From positions 248,001 through 312,000 of the forward strand of contig CANMFM010000006.1 in the NCBI GenBank assembly GCA_947497175.1: a DNA stretch of 64,000 nt, written 5' to 3'. Shown here one piece after another: positions 15,745 to 24,644 of this stretch (the first letter of the stretch is position 1; each line of letters opens with the position of its first letter). The notes beneath the pieces were generated by a model. That model made no database searches. It was given only the letters and a program-made list of their open reading frames with translations, and was not told the origin of the DNA. The position numbers and the translations under genes are program-made. The stretch comes from an uncultured Aquimarina sp. (GTDB taxonomy: Bacteria; Bacteroidota; Bacteroidia; Flavobacteriales; Flavobacteriaceae).

Positions 15745-18654
15745 TTATAATTTGGCCGTGAGCATAATTTTTTTATCGTAATTAATAGTGGGAGTAATAG
15801 ATGTTAAATACGTAGAGCTTTTAGCCTTTTTATTCTCTACGAAAGGTCTGATTTGAAAAAGCCATAATTTATCGTCTTCAAAGCCTAACTCGACATCGTA
15901 AGCTCCTTTGTACTTAGAATCTGTTTTTTTTGCTAAAGTTTCTCGTATAGAGCCTGCCATCTGCCGAATATCATCAATATTCTTAGAATTTAGTATAGGA
16001 CTCTCAAAAGTAGTGGTGTTTTCAGAAGTTCCTCCATTGGTTGGAAGTCGTATAAAATCAGGCTGTCTGGCTGGTGCTAATAACCTATTTGAAGAAGGGG
16101 TTATCAATCTTGTTTCGGCTGATTGCCCGTCCACAGCGCCTCCTGCACCACGACTAAATGCCACAGTAAGGTCGTTTTCGTTCCCTACATTGATACCTTT
16201 AGTGATCAGTACTCCCGAGTAGTCGACATCAACACTGGGTATTATTAGTATAGATGGAAAAACATTTTCTGGATTTAATAAATATTGCTGTCTCCATTTA
16301 AAACTTCGTTCGGTATATGGGGAAGCCCATACGTCTTTAATCCCCTGAATAATTTTGTCTTCAGATACTATATTAAACAATGTGAGATTCAGTCCGGCAC
16401 CGGTAAATTCTTCCAGATCCTCCATATTGGTGTCACTTCTAAGAAATACAGGAACGCTCCCAACAGAGGAGCCAAAAATGTTTTTGAATTTGATTCTCAA
16501 GTCAGATATGAACTCATCCTTTAAATCCATTTGTTTAATAGCATTTTTGAGAACCTTAAGGTTTTCGAGCTGAAACTTTTCTATTTCGATATGTGAGATT
16601 TTGTTAGCTCTCATTTTTTCGGCTTCAACAAAAGTATTCCTTAAAAAATCCCAATATGAAGATGAGGTATTCGGCATCTTTTGATCCATGTGATTTCTGA
16701 AAATACCAAAAGGAATTACCAAACCTTCGACGACATGATCAGGGAACATAGCTTTCAACTGTCCTAAATTTGCTGCTTTGGGGCCACAAAGTTTTCCAGA
16801 ATCATTTGCATCAATTTCTGCCATGTTAAGGATGTTAGTTTGCTCTAATTGTATTTGATCTGTAGGTACCGTAATCTTAATATCGTTACGTATATCTTCA
16901 CTAAATAGAGCACGTTCCTCTGGTGTCATATCCTTTTCAATCTTTAGAATTACGTTTCCTTTGTCTGATACAGCATAAAATACTTTTTGGCCATTAAATT
17001 TTAAGAGTGCTTTTAGATTTTTATCAGAAAGAGCCGCGTTTGGAATACCTAAATTTCGAGCTAATAATTGTACGTGTGAAACCAAATTACCTTCTGAAAC
17101 TGTCATAATTCCGGCCACAGGTTTGAGATCAGACGGCGGCTTTTGAAAAATGTATATTTTTTCGGTATCGACTTCGATATCCTCTGAAGAACCTTCAACT
17201 ACGACCAGCGTGCCATGCGCGTACCCAGGATTGAGTCCTCTGATTGTGCTTTGATTCTCCAGTTGCATAACGGTATTGGTTAATGAAGATTCTTTGGCTA
17301 AAAATGATCCTAAAACACTTACGCTTTCGCCTAAATCTAAAGCTACCGAGGATCTGATTCTATCATCAATAAATCCATAGGCCTTGGGCTCAAAAAGAGT
17401 GTAAGTGTTTACTACATCCTGGTAGTTAGCTTTTGCCATAGCCGCACTCCATTCTACAATACTGCGGGCAGCGGTGAGAAAATCATTAAGTTCATTTATA
17501 GTTAACTCATTCTTTGATAAATAAGATTGTAAAATAGGTTGTACTCTTTGCCATTCCCAAAGTTCAATCATTCCAGTTCCTGAGGCGGCATAACTCAGGG
17601 CGTATATTTTTTGTAATAGCTCTTTTAATTGTTCAGGCTTCCATTCTTGTGTTCTTTTTAATAAAATATTTTCTAATTCATTAGAAAGATCAAGTATTAT
17701 AAGACGATCGCTTCCTGTCGTGTTACGAGTAATATTTTCTCTAATTGTGCATAGGATATCTGCAATTTTTTGAACACTCGTAGCGTTAGAAACACTCTTG
17801 TCGTATTCACTTAAAAAAGAGAAAAGTTGTTTTTTGATTTCGCTGTCTGAAGAAATTTTGGAAACTTGTTTTTTTAGTTCTTCAGAATCAATTGGTGCAT
17901 AAAAGTTTTGTAATGTTTGAGTAAGTTTTGAAAAATCCCTCTTTAACTCATTAGATAATTTACTGTCATATTTCTTCCGGAAATTAGTAACAAGTTGTAT
18001 GTCTGTTTTATCAGGCTTTCCATGAATTTTGATTCTTACATCCATAAAATCAGGAAATTCTTCTGCAATGATTTTAGATTGACTACGCATTTGTTGCGCT
18101 AGGTTATTATCCCCATCGTGAGGAATATCTCTCAGAGATTGCCGGATTAAAAAATAATGTTTTTTAAGATGTATGTCATCTTTAAGTAACCATTGATAAA
18201 AATCCACACCCCATTCTTCTTCATCTTCAGATTGTACTGCTCCTCTATAGTATTGTCCTTTTCTTAAAATCCAGCCATCATCAACGCTGGCCAGATATTT
18301 GCCTAGCTGATATTGTTTTAAGCGATTTTGATTATTTTTTTCATCCCAAAAATCTTCTTTATTGGCATGTGCGAGAATCTCTCCAAAGAAGATATGATGT
18401 CTATTTGCCAATTCTTTAACGTCGTCTTTATAGCTGGCGTGTTGAATGCCACCACCTATAGAATCGGGACAAGGATCTCTGGGTTCTCTAATAGATCCAT
18501 CATCACAAAACCATTTAATTCTGTAGTAAGGCCCTCTTCTGTCAATTTTATATTTGGCAATTTGTTCCTTAATTTCATTAACAGGAATCTCTTGTCCAGA
18601 GGCCGTACCTGCAAGGATTAATAAAATGATAAGTGGAAAGTAAAATTTAGACAT
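15745..18654 (-). CDS. Exported PEP/pyruvate-binding-domain dikinase with glucan water dikinase-like domain order
   Basis: 969 residues with a signal peptide (hydrophobic 6-17, cleavage around T-A-S-G-Q). Residues ~25-460 are a mostly helical region of unknown role. Residues ~475-570 form a phosphohistidine swivel domain with the catalytic His527 in SHVQLLARNLGIP. Residues ~620-940 form the ATP-grasp PEP/pyruvate-binding domain: GPKAANLGQLK (624-634), LRSDTNMEDLEEFTGAG (738-754), SRGAGGAVDGQ and FQIRP (933-937). Pyruvate phosphate dikinase has the ATP-grasp first; His-domain before ATP-domain is the order of alpha-glucan and phosphoglucan water dikinases. Those transfer the ATP beta-phosphate to glucose units. 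Export is odd because ATP is cytosolic. Substrate is unknown. Confidence 0.75.
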   Translation of the reverse strand: MSKFYFPLIILLILAGTASGQEIPVNEIKEQIAKYKIDRRGPYYRIKWFCDDGSIREPRDPCPDSIGGGIQHASYKDDVKELANRHHIFFGEILAHANKEDFWDEKNNQNRLKQYQLGKYLASVDDGWILRKGQYYRGAVQSEDEEEWGVDFYQWLLKDDIHLKKHYFLIRQSLRDIPHDGDNNLAQQMRSQSKIIAEEFPDFMDVRIKIHGKPDKTDIQLVTNFRKKYDSKLSNELKRDFSKLTQTLQNFYAPIDSEELKKQVSKISSDSEIKKQLFSFLSEYDKSVSNATSVQKIADILCTIRENITRNTTGSDRLIILDLSNELENILLKRTQEWKPEQLKELLQKIYALSYAASGTGMIELWEWQRVQPILQSYLSKNELTINELNDFLTAARSIVEWSAAMAKANYQDVVNTYTLFEPKAYGFIDDRIRSSVALDLGESVSVLGSFLAKESSLTNTVMQLENQSTIRGLNPGYAHGTLVVVEGSSEDIEVDTEKIYIFQKPPSDLKPVAGIMTVSEGNLVSHVQLLARNLGIPNAALSDKNLKALLKFNGQKVFYAVSDKGNVILKIEKDMTPEERALFSEDIRNDIKITVPTDQIQLEQTNILNMAEIDANDSGKLCGPKAANLGQLKAMFPDHVVEGLVIPFGIFRNHMDQKMPNTSSSYWDFLRNTFVEAEKMRANKISHIEIEKFQLENLKVLKNAIKQMDLKDEFISDLRIKFKNIFGSSVGSVPVFLRSDTNMEDLEEFTGAGLNLTLFNIVSEDKIIQGIKDVWASPYTERSFKWRQQYLLNPENVFPSILIIPSVDVDYSGVLITKGINVGNENDLTVAFSRGAGGAVDGQSAETRLITPSSNRLLAPARQPDFIRLPTNGGTSENTTTFESPILNSKNIDDIRQMAGSIRETLAKKTDSKYKGAYDVELGFEDDKLWLFQIRPFVENKKAKSSTYLTSITPTINYDKKIMLTAKL

Positions 18655-18715
18655 GACGGTTAGTTTACAAATAAATAGGTAAGCGTTGTATTAGATCAAA
18701 TAAAAGAATAGTGTA

Positions 18716-18798
18716 GAAAACCTGGAACAATGTACGCTAATATCGAGTTTTCTGATCTGTAAGGGGATCATCTAGATAAAAGAACGTTCCAGATTTTC
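18716..18798. repeat. Long-range inverted repeat between two minus-strand genes
   Basis: 13-nt arms GAAAACCTGGAAC (18716-18728) and its near-complement (18786-18798, one mismatch) separated by 57 nt. It lies between the lmo0937-type gene and the dikinase gene. It may be a terminator-like structure or an operator pair; no T-run follows. Confidence 0.35.
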
Positions 18799-18808
18799 TG
18801 ATGTCCTT

Positions 18809-18961
18809 TTATAGTCTCTTTCCTGTGGCAAGCCTATAAATTATGGCTATTACAGCTATGACCAGCAATATATGTATTAGGTTACCTAATGGAAAAACAA
18901 AATATCCCAATACCCATCCAATTAATAAGATTACTACTAATACCCAGATAAGATCTCTCAT
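18809..18961 (-). CDS. lmo0937-family small membrane protein (50 aa)
   Basis: ATG at 18961, stop at 18809-18811. The product MRDLIWVLVVILLIGWVLGY, then F-P-L-G-N-L-I-H-I-L-L-V-I-A and a short basic end, has two membrane helices with the characteristic G-x-L-x-H-x-L-L-V-[IL]-A motif of the lmo0937 family. These peptides are widespread in stress gene sets and have no defined function. It stands alone between the dikinase gene and the PepSY-like gene. Confidence 0.85.
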   Translation of the reverse strand: MRDLIWVLVVILLIGWVLGYFVFPLGNLIHILLVIAVIAIIYRLATGKRL

Positions 18962-19141
18962 GATTTTCAATTTTAAATTAGTTATGCTGCTTCACGTATT
19001 TTTATTAAAACAGCCTTAATTTCTATAATTAATAGATTAAAAGTAGATAGATAATCTAGGTTACCTGTGCTTTATCACTAAATATGTAGCCTTAAAAGAA
19101 AAATGACAAAACTGTTGCTCGAGAATTCACGTCTCTGTGAT

Positions 19142-19576
19142 TTAATCATTGATAATTTGACCATTTTTGTCAAATTCGATATCTTTTTTCTTTCCATTTA
19201 CTTTGAATTCGACATCATAAAACCTTCCTTTACGATAATGATCTACTTGTTCTATCTCAGTGATTTTATACTCTTTAAAATCTGATTTGATCCTTTTTTG
19301 TATTTGTTCTGGTAATTCTTTCTTTTTTATATTGCTTTCTGTTTCTATCCATTGACCCGAAGCGTCAAAATCGGCGCGATAAGAAATACCGTCGATTTTG
19401 AAATGAGATTCATAATTTCCATTTTTATCGGTATGCCAATCAGGATCATTTTCGTTGGGATATTTACTTTTGAAAGTTTGTTTGACCGCTTCAGGGGTAG
19501 CGTCCTGGCCAAAAGATTTGCAACTATAGTTACTATAAAATAAAACTAGTATCAATAGAAATAATATAGGTTTCAT
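19142..19576 (-). CDS. PepSY-like (DUF2874) exported protein
   Basis: 144 residues with an N-terminal signal segment ending YSNYSC (Cys19), possibly a lipoprotein. Two repeats of the PepSY-like type follow: one around 30-80 with the F-x-x-K-[YF]-P pattern (TFKSKYPNENDPDWHTDKNG) and D-F-D-x-x-G-x-W, and one around 85-140 with Y-K-I-T-E-I-E and E-F-D-x-x-G-x-I at the end. This doubled arrangement is common in Bacteroidota periplasmic proteins. The molecular role is unknown. Confidence 0.85.
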   Translation of the reverse strand: MKPILFLLILVLFYSNYSCKSFGQDATPEAVKQTFKSKYPNENDPDWHTDKNGNYESHFKIDGISYRADFDASGQWIETESNIKKKELPEQIQKRIKSDFKEYKITEIEQVDHYRKGRFYDVEFKVNGKKKDIEFDKNGQIIND

Positions 19577-19623
19577 AACTGTTTAAATTAAATGATGGGT
19601 GTAAAAATTAACACAAACTACCC

Positions 19624-20655
19624 TTAGAGATGTTCTTCACCTTTTTCGATGGGTTTACCATATTCAGACTTATAAATTTGTACTATAATTAGAAATAAAC
19701 TAATCAATAAAGGACCAAAAATTAACCCTATAAAACCAAATAATGGAACTCCTACAATTACACCAATTAGCGTAATTATAGGATGTACATTATCTAATCT
19801 TTTAAGGACATATAATCTCACTAAATTGTCAGAAGATCCCACAATTACGAGTCCATATATTAGAATACCCCATGCCTGGAATGTATGACCGGTAGAGTGT
19901 GTAATAATAAAAAGAGGTAATATGGCTATTAAAGTTCCTATAAATGGGATCATAGATCCAACGGTAACGATCACAAACCAAAACAATGGATCTTCTATTC
20001 CGAAAATAAAAAATCCGATCAAAGCAACAACTCCTTGTATAAGAGCTACCAAGGGGATGCCTACTGCATTAGAACGAACCATCTTTTGACTTTCATCACC
20101 AATGATTTTTAGATTATCTTCGTTAATAGGGATATATTCAAATAGAGATTCTCGTAGTTTTTTTCGGTTGGTAAACATATAATAGAGTAAAAAGTACATG
20201 ATCCCAATAGATATAAATACATTAAAAGTGCCTCCCGCAAAATTTTGAAGATTTTCTGTAATCCATGCTGATACAGCATCAGCATCTATTTGGGCACTAA
20301 TATCATAACCAAGTTGGTTTTCCCATTTATCAAGGCGTCCTTTAATGGCAAGTACCACTTTTTCTGAGTTTTGAGTTACGTCTCCTATTTTATTACTCAA
20401 CATTACTATAAGTCCAATTACAGGCATTAAAATTCCAACAAAGGAACCTATTAGTAACGTAAATGCAGCAAGATCAGGATGCCACCCTTTACGTACTAAC
20501 GTAACCATGACTTTACGTAGAATTACATAGATTGTAATCGCTCCCAATATTCCTGATAGATATGGGAGAATCTCTCGAAATATGAGGCTTCCGATCAGGA
20601 TAATCATGAGCAGTATAAATATCTGCCTAATGATAATGGGACTAATTTTTTTCAT
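19624..20655 (-). CDS. AI-2E family (UPF0118) transporter
   Basis: 343 residues with about eight membrane helices in the arrangement of the UPF0118 family: a helix pair at the N-terminus, a long soluble middle (about 75-150, with KVVLAIKGRLDKWENQLGYD), then the conserved membrane core containing ALIQGVVALIGFFIFGIEDP and 'I-P-F-I-G-T' followed by the C-terminal G-x-P-L-F-G-F-I-G. The family includes autoinducer-2 exporters and Na+/H+ antiporters, so substrate cannot be assigned. The gene stands alone upstream of the PepSY-like gene. Confidence 0.88.
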   Translation of the reverse strand: MKKISPIIIRQIFILLMIILIGSLIFREILPYLSGILGAITIYVILRKVMVTLVRKGWHPDLAAFTLLIGSFVGILMPVIGLIVMLSNKIGDVTQNSEKVVLAIKGRLDKWENQLGYDISAQIDADAVSAWITENLQNFAGGTFNVFISIGIMYFLLYYMFTNRKKLRESLFEYIPINEDNLKIIGDESQKMVRSNAVGIPLVALIQGVVALIGFFIFGIEDPLFWFVIVTVGSMIPFIGTLIAILPLFIITHSTGHTFQAWGILIYGLVIVGSSDNLVRLYVLKRLDNVHPIITLIGVIVGVPLFGFIGLIFGPLLISLFLIIVQIYKSEYGKPIEKGEEHL

Positions 20656-20797
20656 CTGGATGTATACAATTATTAACTAATAATTTTCAATGTACAGACA
20701 ATTCTACTAATGTCATAATTAATTAGTGATTGCGTCAATTATTACTCTTTTTAAGTCTAAAAACGCAAGTCATATTTTTTAAATTACAAATAAAAAT

Positions 20798-20938
20798 ATG
20801 AACGCTTCATTATTAGGAATTGCATCCGCATTAGTAAAAGGTAGAAAGTATAAGCTCATGCTTGTAGGGGCTCAATTTGTTTATTTAGGCTATAAATATG
20901 TGAAAAGGAAAAGAAAAGCATCTCGATCAAAACCTTGA
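20798..20938 (+). CDS. Small basic hypothetical protein (46 aa)
   Basis: ATG at 20798, TGA at 20936-20938. MNASLLGIASALVKGRKYKL is followed by a hydrophobic segment LMLVGAQFVYLGYKYV and a strongly basic tail KRKRKASRSKP. It fits precisely between the divergent AI-2E gene and the convergent gene ending at 20945. A single weak membrane helix is likely. No family is assigned. Confidence 0.5.
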   Translation: MNASLLGIASALVKGRKYKLMLVGAQFVYLGYKYVKRKRKASRSKP

Positions 20939-20944
20939 GATCCT

Positions 20945-21490
20945 TTACTCTTTATCACTGGATTCTGATTTGTCTTTATAAATCAAAGGATGGTCAGATA
21001 TTCCTAATCCAATAATTTTTATAATACTTGTTACTGCATTGTATAGCATAAGTACAACGCTTATAAGTGCACCGCTAAGTACTGCAGAAAGTGAAAGGCT
21101 AACATAATAAATAGTCGAATACCAAGAGTTAGGTACGTTCTCTGCTTCTGTAATTGGAATATTGAAGATTTGAAATACAACCATCGCAACAACAAACACG
21201 ATAGTGTCTATCTTGGCAATGATAAGAACGTGTCTATAATGTTCATCTTTTAATCTAGATTTTGTTCCTGAACTAACGCTCAATAACGTTAGCAACAAGG
21301 CAAGAATCGTTGCTGAAGCTAGAACTATGGTGTTACATAAAGTATTTATTCCTGGTAAGGACGATTTTATCAAAGATTTAGCTTCATAGCCACTTAAACT
21401 GCCTAGTAGAAAAGCTCCGCCGCCAGTGATTAATGCCGCTACAATACCACCAAAAAGCGCTCGTTTATTGTATGCTGTAAGTTTAATCAT
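20945..21490 (-). CDS. Conserved-type four-helix membrane protein of unknown function
   Basis: 181 residues with four hydrophobic segments (about 12-30, 52-70, 91-108 and 127-150) and a short charged C-terminus. It overlaps the end of the MscS gene by four bases (ATGA), which indicates translational coupling, so a role beside the mechanosensitive channel or in membrane homeostasis is plausible. I do not recognise a domain. Confidence 0.7.
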   Translation of the reverse strand: MIKLTAYNKRALFGGIVAALITGGGAFLLGSLSGYEAKSLIKSSLPGINTLCNTIVLASATILALLLTLLSVSSGTKSRLKDEHYRHVLIIAKIDTIVFVVAMVVFQIFNIPITEAENVPNSWYSTIYYVSLSLSAVLSGALISVVLMLYNAVTSIIKIIGLGISDHPLIYKDKSESSDKE

Positions 21491-22398
21491 TCATTTCTTT
21501 TGTTATCTTCTTTTTTTTCACTGTCATTGTTCATGATACTAAAGTTATCTGGAAAGTCTAACGTGCGTATCGGGAAAGGAATATTGATATCGTTCTCATC
21601 ATACACTTCTTTGATAAGCATCATGGTTTCACTTTGCGCTTTTGCAACTTCAAGAGCTGATGTAGAATTGATCCAAAATCTTAGTTCATAATTAATAGAA
21701 CTATCTCCAAATTCTCTCCATAGAAACAATACGTCCTCTTTATTTTCTACCGCTTTAAAATTATTTACAATAGTTTCAATAGTTAGCTTTTTAACAAACC
21801 TTAAATCAGATTCATATCCAACACCACATTCGAGAATAACACGAGACTGTGCCGTTGTCGAATAGTTTTTTATAGGGTTTTCTACTACTAATTTGTTGGG
21901 GATATACACCAGGTTATTATCTACTTGTTTTATAGTCACTGCTCTTAAATCAATATCTATTACCTCTCCTTCATAATCGTTGGTTTGTATCCAATCTCCA
22001 AATTTTATATGTTTAATGTATGATAAAATAATACCTGAATAGGTATTGGCTAAAGCTCCTTGTAGTGCTAGACCAACAGCTAAACCAGCAACTCCGGCAC
22101 CAGCAAGAATTGTATTTAAAGCTTTATCAAGATTTAAAATTCCCAGAATGAGAAATAACCCTATTATAACTACGGCTATCGAGATAAATTTAGAGATAAG
22201 ATTTTTCATCGATGGTTGCAAACGACTTTTATCCAATATCTTTCTGGCGAATTTGCTAATATATTTTGCAGCGAAGAGTGCGGCTACAAATACAAAAATG
22301 GCAATGAGTATGTTGGGTAAGTTTACCACAATAGAGTCCAGCCAGGATTCTAGTTTAGCATACATTTTATTCCAAGCATCGATTAGTTTTTCATTCAT
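21487..22398 (-). CDS. MscS-family mechanosensitive channel
   Basis: 303 residues: three N-terminal membrane helices, the pore helix AGVAGLAVGLALQGALANTY (about 98-117) with the G/A packing pattern of MscS TM3, then the beta domain beginning GIILSYIKHIKFGDWIQTND with D-x-I and 'V-x-I-P-N-x-x-[VL]' (YIPNKLV). The C-terminal alpha-beta vestibule ends with PFPIRTLDF. It releases solutes on hypo-osmotic shock. It follows the topoisomerase gene by 15 bp and is coupled to the gene at 20945. Confidence 0.92.
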   Translation of the reverse strand: MNEKLIDAWNKMYAKLESWLDSIVVNLPNILIAIFVFVAALFAAKYISKFARKILDKSRLQPSMKNLISKFISIAVVIIGLFLILGILNLDKALNTILAGAGVAGLAVGLALQGALANTYSGIILSYIKHIKFGDWIQTNDYEGEVIDIDLRAVTIKQVDNNLVYIPNKLVVENPIKNYSTTAQSRVILECGVGYESDLRFVKKLTIETIVNNFKAVENKEDVLFLWREFGDSSINYELRFWINSTSALEVAKAQSETMMLIKEVYDENDINIPFPIRTLDFPDNFSIMNNDSEKKEDNKRNE

Positions 22399-22413
22399 TG
22401 TTTTCTATTTTTA

Positions 22414-23511
22414 TTATCCAACTTTTTTCAGAAATGTCGGAGTATAGTTTTCCAGTAATTTTATGATCACATGTTCTGATGGCGAAAAATATTCTTCGAT
22501 TTTAGACTTTTGCTCCACTTGGTCAAAAGCTTTTTTAATAGAAGAGTCTTCATAGGCTGCAACAATAGCAGGATGCACATAATATTTTCTGCATACATTT
22601 CGAGTGTTTCCCAGACTATTGGCAGCTGCATCATAGGCCTTAATTATGTTTTTCTGAACTTCTTTTTCGGTATTAGCTATGCCTAAATCGAAAAGTGTTT
22701 CAAAGAAAATAGTTGTAGCCGCCCAGGTTCTAAAATCTTTTGCAGTAAAGAGGTCCCCACATATTTCGTGAACGTAGTTATTAATCATACTACTTTCAAC
22801 ACTATGTTTAACTCCGTCACTATCATAATATTGAAATAATTCCCAGCCCGGTATTTCTTCACATCGATTTACAAGGCGTATAAGTTTTTTATTTCGCAAG
22901 GTTACAGAATGCTTTTTTCCTCGTTTACCCACAAATTCGAACTTTAACTTATCTTTTTCTATATTAACATGCCGGGTTCTCATGGTAGAAAGACCATATG
23001 TTTTATTACGTTTAGCATATTGTTCATTACCAATACGGATGTGCGTTTCTTCCATCAATCGTATGATAAGCGCTAGGACTTTTGTTTGAGGCCAACCGGA
23101 TTGTTCAAGATCTTGATCTACCCGTTTTCGTATTTTGGGAAGTTGTCTTCCAAAAGCTGTCATTTTATAGAACTTGGTCTGGTTACGAATGGTGTTCCAT
23201 AAGGGATGATATCTGTATTGTTTGCGATTTTTTAGGTCCCTGCCGATGGCTTGCAAATGCCCGTTTTCTAGGCATGCAATTCTAACATTACTCCAAGCAG
23301 GTGGAATAACTAGCTTCTTAATTCTTTCAATATCTTTTTTAGTAGATAACGGAATTCCATTTAATAGATACCGAAACCCTTTTTTATGCTTGTGTCTGGT
23401 TATTTTTAGCTTGTCGTCATTTACATAAATCAAATTTAGTTGATCAATAACCATTTCAGGTTCTTTAATGATCTGTGTCAGAAATTTCGGATTTTTTAAA
23501 TCTGAATTCAT
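22414..23511 (-). CDS. DNA topoisomerase IB
   Basis: 365 residues. The N-terminal cap has the family's I-P-P-A-W-x-x-V and A-x-G-R-D-x-K-x-R-x-Q-Y-R-Y-H-x-x-W (GRDLKNRKQYRYHPLW, 90-105). The catalytic domain has R-x-G-N (159-162), a K-R-G-K-K-H segment (196-201), the KDFRTW-AAT motif (258-266) and the C-terminal RKYYVHP block in which Tyr311 aligns with the nucleophile. It relaxes supercoils through a 3'-phosphotyrosine intermediate. In bacteria it is an accessory enzyme; here it sits among stress genes with no Ku/LigD genes nearby. Confidence 0.92.
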   Translation of the reverse strand: MNSDLKNPKFLTQIIKEPEMVIDQLNLIYVNDDKLKITRHKHKKGFRYLLNGIPLSTKKDIERIKKLVIPPAWSNVRIACLENGHLQAIGRDLKNRKQYRYHPLWNTIRNQTKFYKMTAFGRQLPKIRKRVDQDLEQSGWPQTKVLALIIRLMEETHIRIGNEQYAKRNKTYGLSTMRTRHVNIEKDKLKFEFVGKRGKKHSVTLRNKKLIRLVNRCEEIPGWELFQYYDSDGVKHSVESSMINNYVHEICGDLFTAKDFRTWAATTIFFETLFDLGIANTEKEVQKNIIKAYDAAANSLGNTRNVCRKYYVHPAIVAAYEDSSIKKAFDQVEQKSKIEEYFSPSEHVIIKLLENYTPTFLKKVG

Positions 23512-23527
23512 GTGTTATAACTATCAG

Positions 23528-23962
23528 TTATCTATTATTTTCAATATACGAAGAATAGTCTTCGGCTAAATCACTTTTTTGTTTTTCAGATAAAACTTTG
23601 CCAGCCATTTGAAATACCTCGTGCTCTTCTTCATCCAGATGATGTTCTACTTTCTCTTTAAGCTGTTTGGCTATTTTTAACCAAGAAGACGAGGAGTATT
23701 CGGTTTCTTCTAATTCTTCGATTAGTTCATCAATTTCATGATGTTCGGCTATACTATGCCTTGCTTTTTCTTGAGTTTTATCACTATCGATAAGTGGTAT
23801 GTAAAAATGCCTTTCTTCAGCATCTGCATGAATAGCCAATTCTTTTTTAAGTTGCTCAAAAGTTTGGTCTCTTTTTTCGGTATCTCCAGAAGTTTTTACA
23901 AGGTCGTCTAATAAGGATCTTTGAAGATCATGATCGTTGCGTAAGGCTTCAAATATATTCAT
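23528..23962 (-). CDS. Hemerythrin HHE-domain protein
   Basis: 144 residues, helical, starting MNIFEALRNDHDLQRSLLDDL. The metal-ligand pattern is visible: H11 in the first helix, H51 and E54-H56 in AIHADAEERHFYIP, a further histidine pair in HSIAEHHEIDELIEE, and H-x-x-x-E-E-H-E (VEHHLDEEEHEVF) in the last helix. This arrangement fits a non-haem di-iron four-helix bundle binding O2 or NO, or sensing iron. The partner is unknown. It is immediately upstream of the topoisomerase gene (17 bp). Confidence 0.88.
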   Translation of the reverse strand: MNIFEALRNDHDLQRSLLDDLVKTSGDTEKRDQTFEQLKKELAIHADAEERHFYIPLIDSDKTQEKARHSIAEHHEIDELIEELEETEYSSSSWLKIAKQLKEKVEHHLDEEEHEVFQMAGKVLSEKQKSDLAEDYSSYIENNR

Positions 23963-23982
23963 GAGTTTCTGTTTTTTTAATT

Positions 23983-24022
23983 GAAAATGGCCTCATCACT
24001 ACTTCGCAAGGAGACCATTTTC
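23983..24022 (-). terminator. Hairpin terminator after the lipoprotein gene at 24063
   Basis: 14-nt arms (23983-23996 and 24009-24022) with two mismatches, GAAAATGG at the base, loop of 12. It lies 41 bp past the stop of the minus-strand lipoprotein gene and before the hemerythrin gene. Confidence 0.55.
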
Positions 24023-24062
24023 GATAACTAACCATATCTATCTAGTAAAGTAATTAGATATA

Positions 24063-24644
24063 CTATTTAGTGAAAATCACTTTAGAATTTTTCAATCCTG
24101 ATTTGAAAGAGTTAATATCAGTCACATACTTATATTGGTCATTAAAAACACGATTCGGTTTTTCGCCCATAATAATATGTTTTACATTAAGATCGGGTGC
24201 ATTTAGTATTACACGATCCGATACTCTTAATTTCTTGTCTCCCAGATCTTGATCTAGTTCTTTTAATTCTGAAATAACATATAACTTGTTACTGGTAGCA
24301 ATAATTTCTTTAATATCGATTGAATGTTCTTTATTTTCTACTTCTGCCTCTACCGTAAGGGTCAATTCCTCTTTTTCTCCTGAGTTCGGCATATCAACAT
24401 CAATGTAAGGAACTTCGATTTCTTCTTCTTCCATAACTACCACTATCTTTGGTATTTTCACCATTTTCGTTTTTGTACCAACATTCACATCTGCCCAATC
24501 CACATCAAATGTTGGAAGCTGACCCGCCTCTGCGTCTACATCTACGTCTACATCTACATCGGGTAATTTGGCTTCTTTTTTCTGTTGAATATCACAACTG
24601 CTTACTAAAAGGATAATCATCATTAATCCTATAAAATTTTTCAT
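24063..24644 (-). CDS. Lipoprotein with an Asp-Val repeat tract
   Basis: 193 residues. The signal peptide ends LLVSSC (Cys17, lipobox). A DVDVDVDVDAEA tract around residues 30-41 is encoded by near-identical GAT-GTA/GAC-GTA codons and could vary in copy number by slippage. The rest is beta-rich and polar, with paired segments such as PKIVVVMEEEEIEVPYIDVD. No known domain is recognised. The gene is monocistronic between a terminator and a 300-bp upstream spacer. Confidence 0.7.
   Translation of the reverse strand: MKNFIGLMMIILLVSSCDIQQKKEAKLPDVDVDVDVDAEAGQLPTFDVDWADVNVGTKTKMVKIPKIVVVMEEEEIEVPYIDVDMPNSGEKEELTLTVEAEVENKEHSIDIKEIIATSNKLYVISELKELDQDLGDKKLRVSDRVILNAPDLNVKHIIMGEKPNRVFNDQYKYVTDINSFKSGLKNSKVIFTK

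Noticed and set aside
18716-18798. Inverted repeat as a transposon end or attachment site
   Set aside because: Arms are short and imperfect and there is no transposase or target duplication; kept only as a low-confidence repeat.
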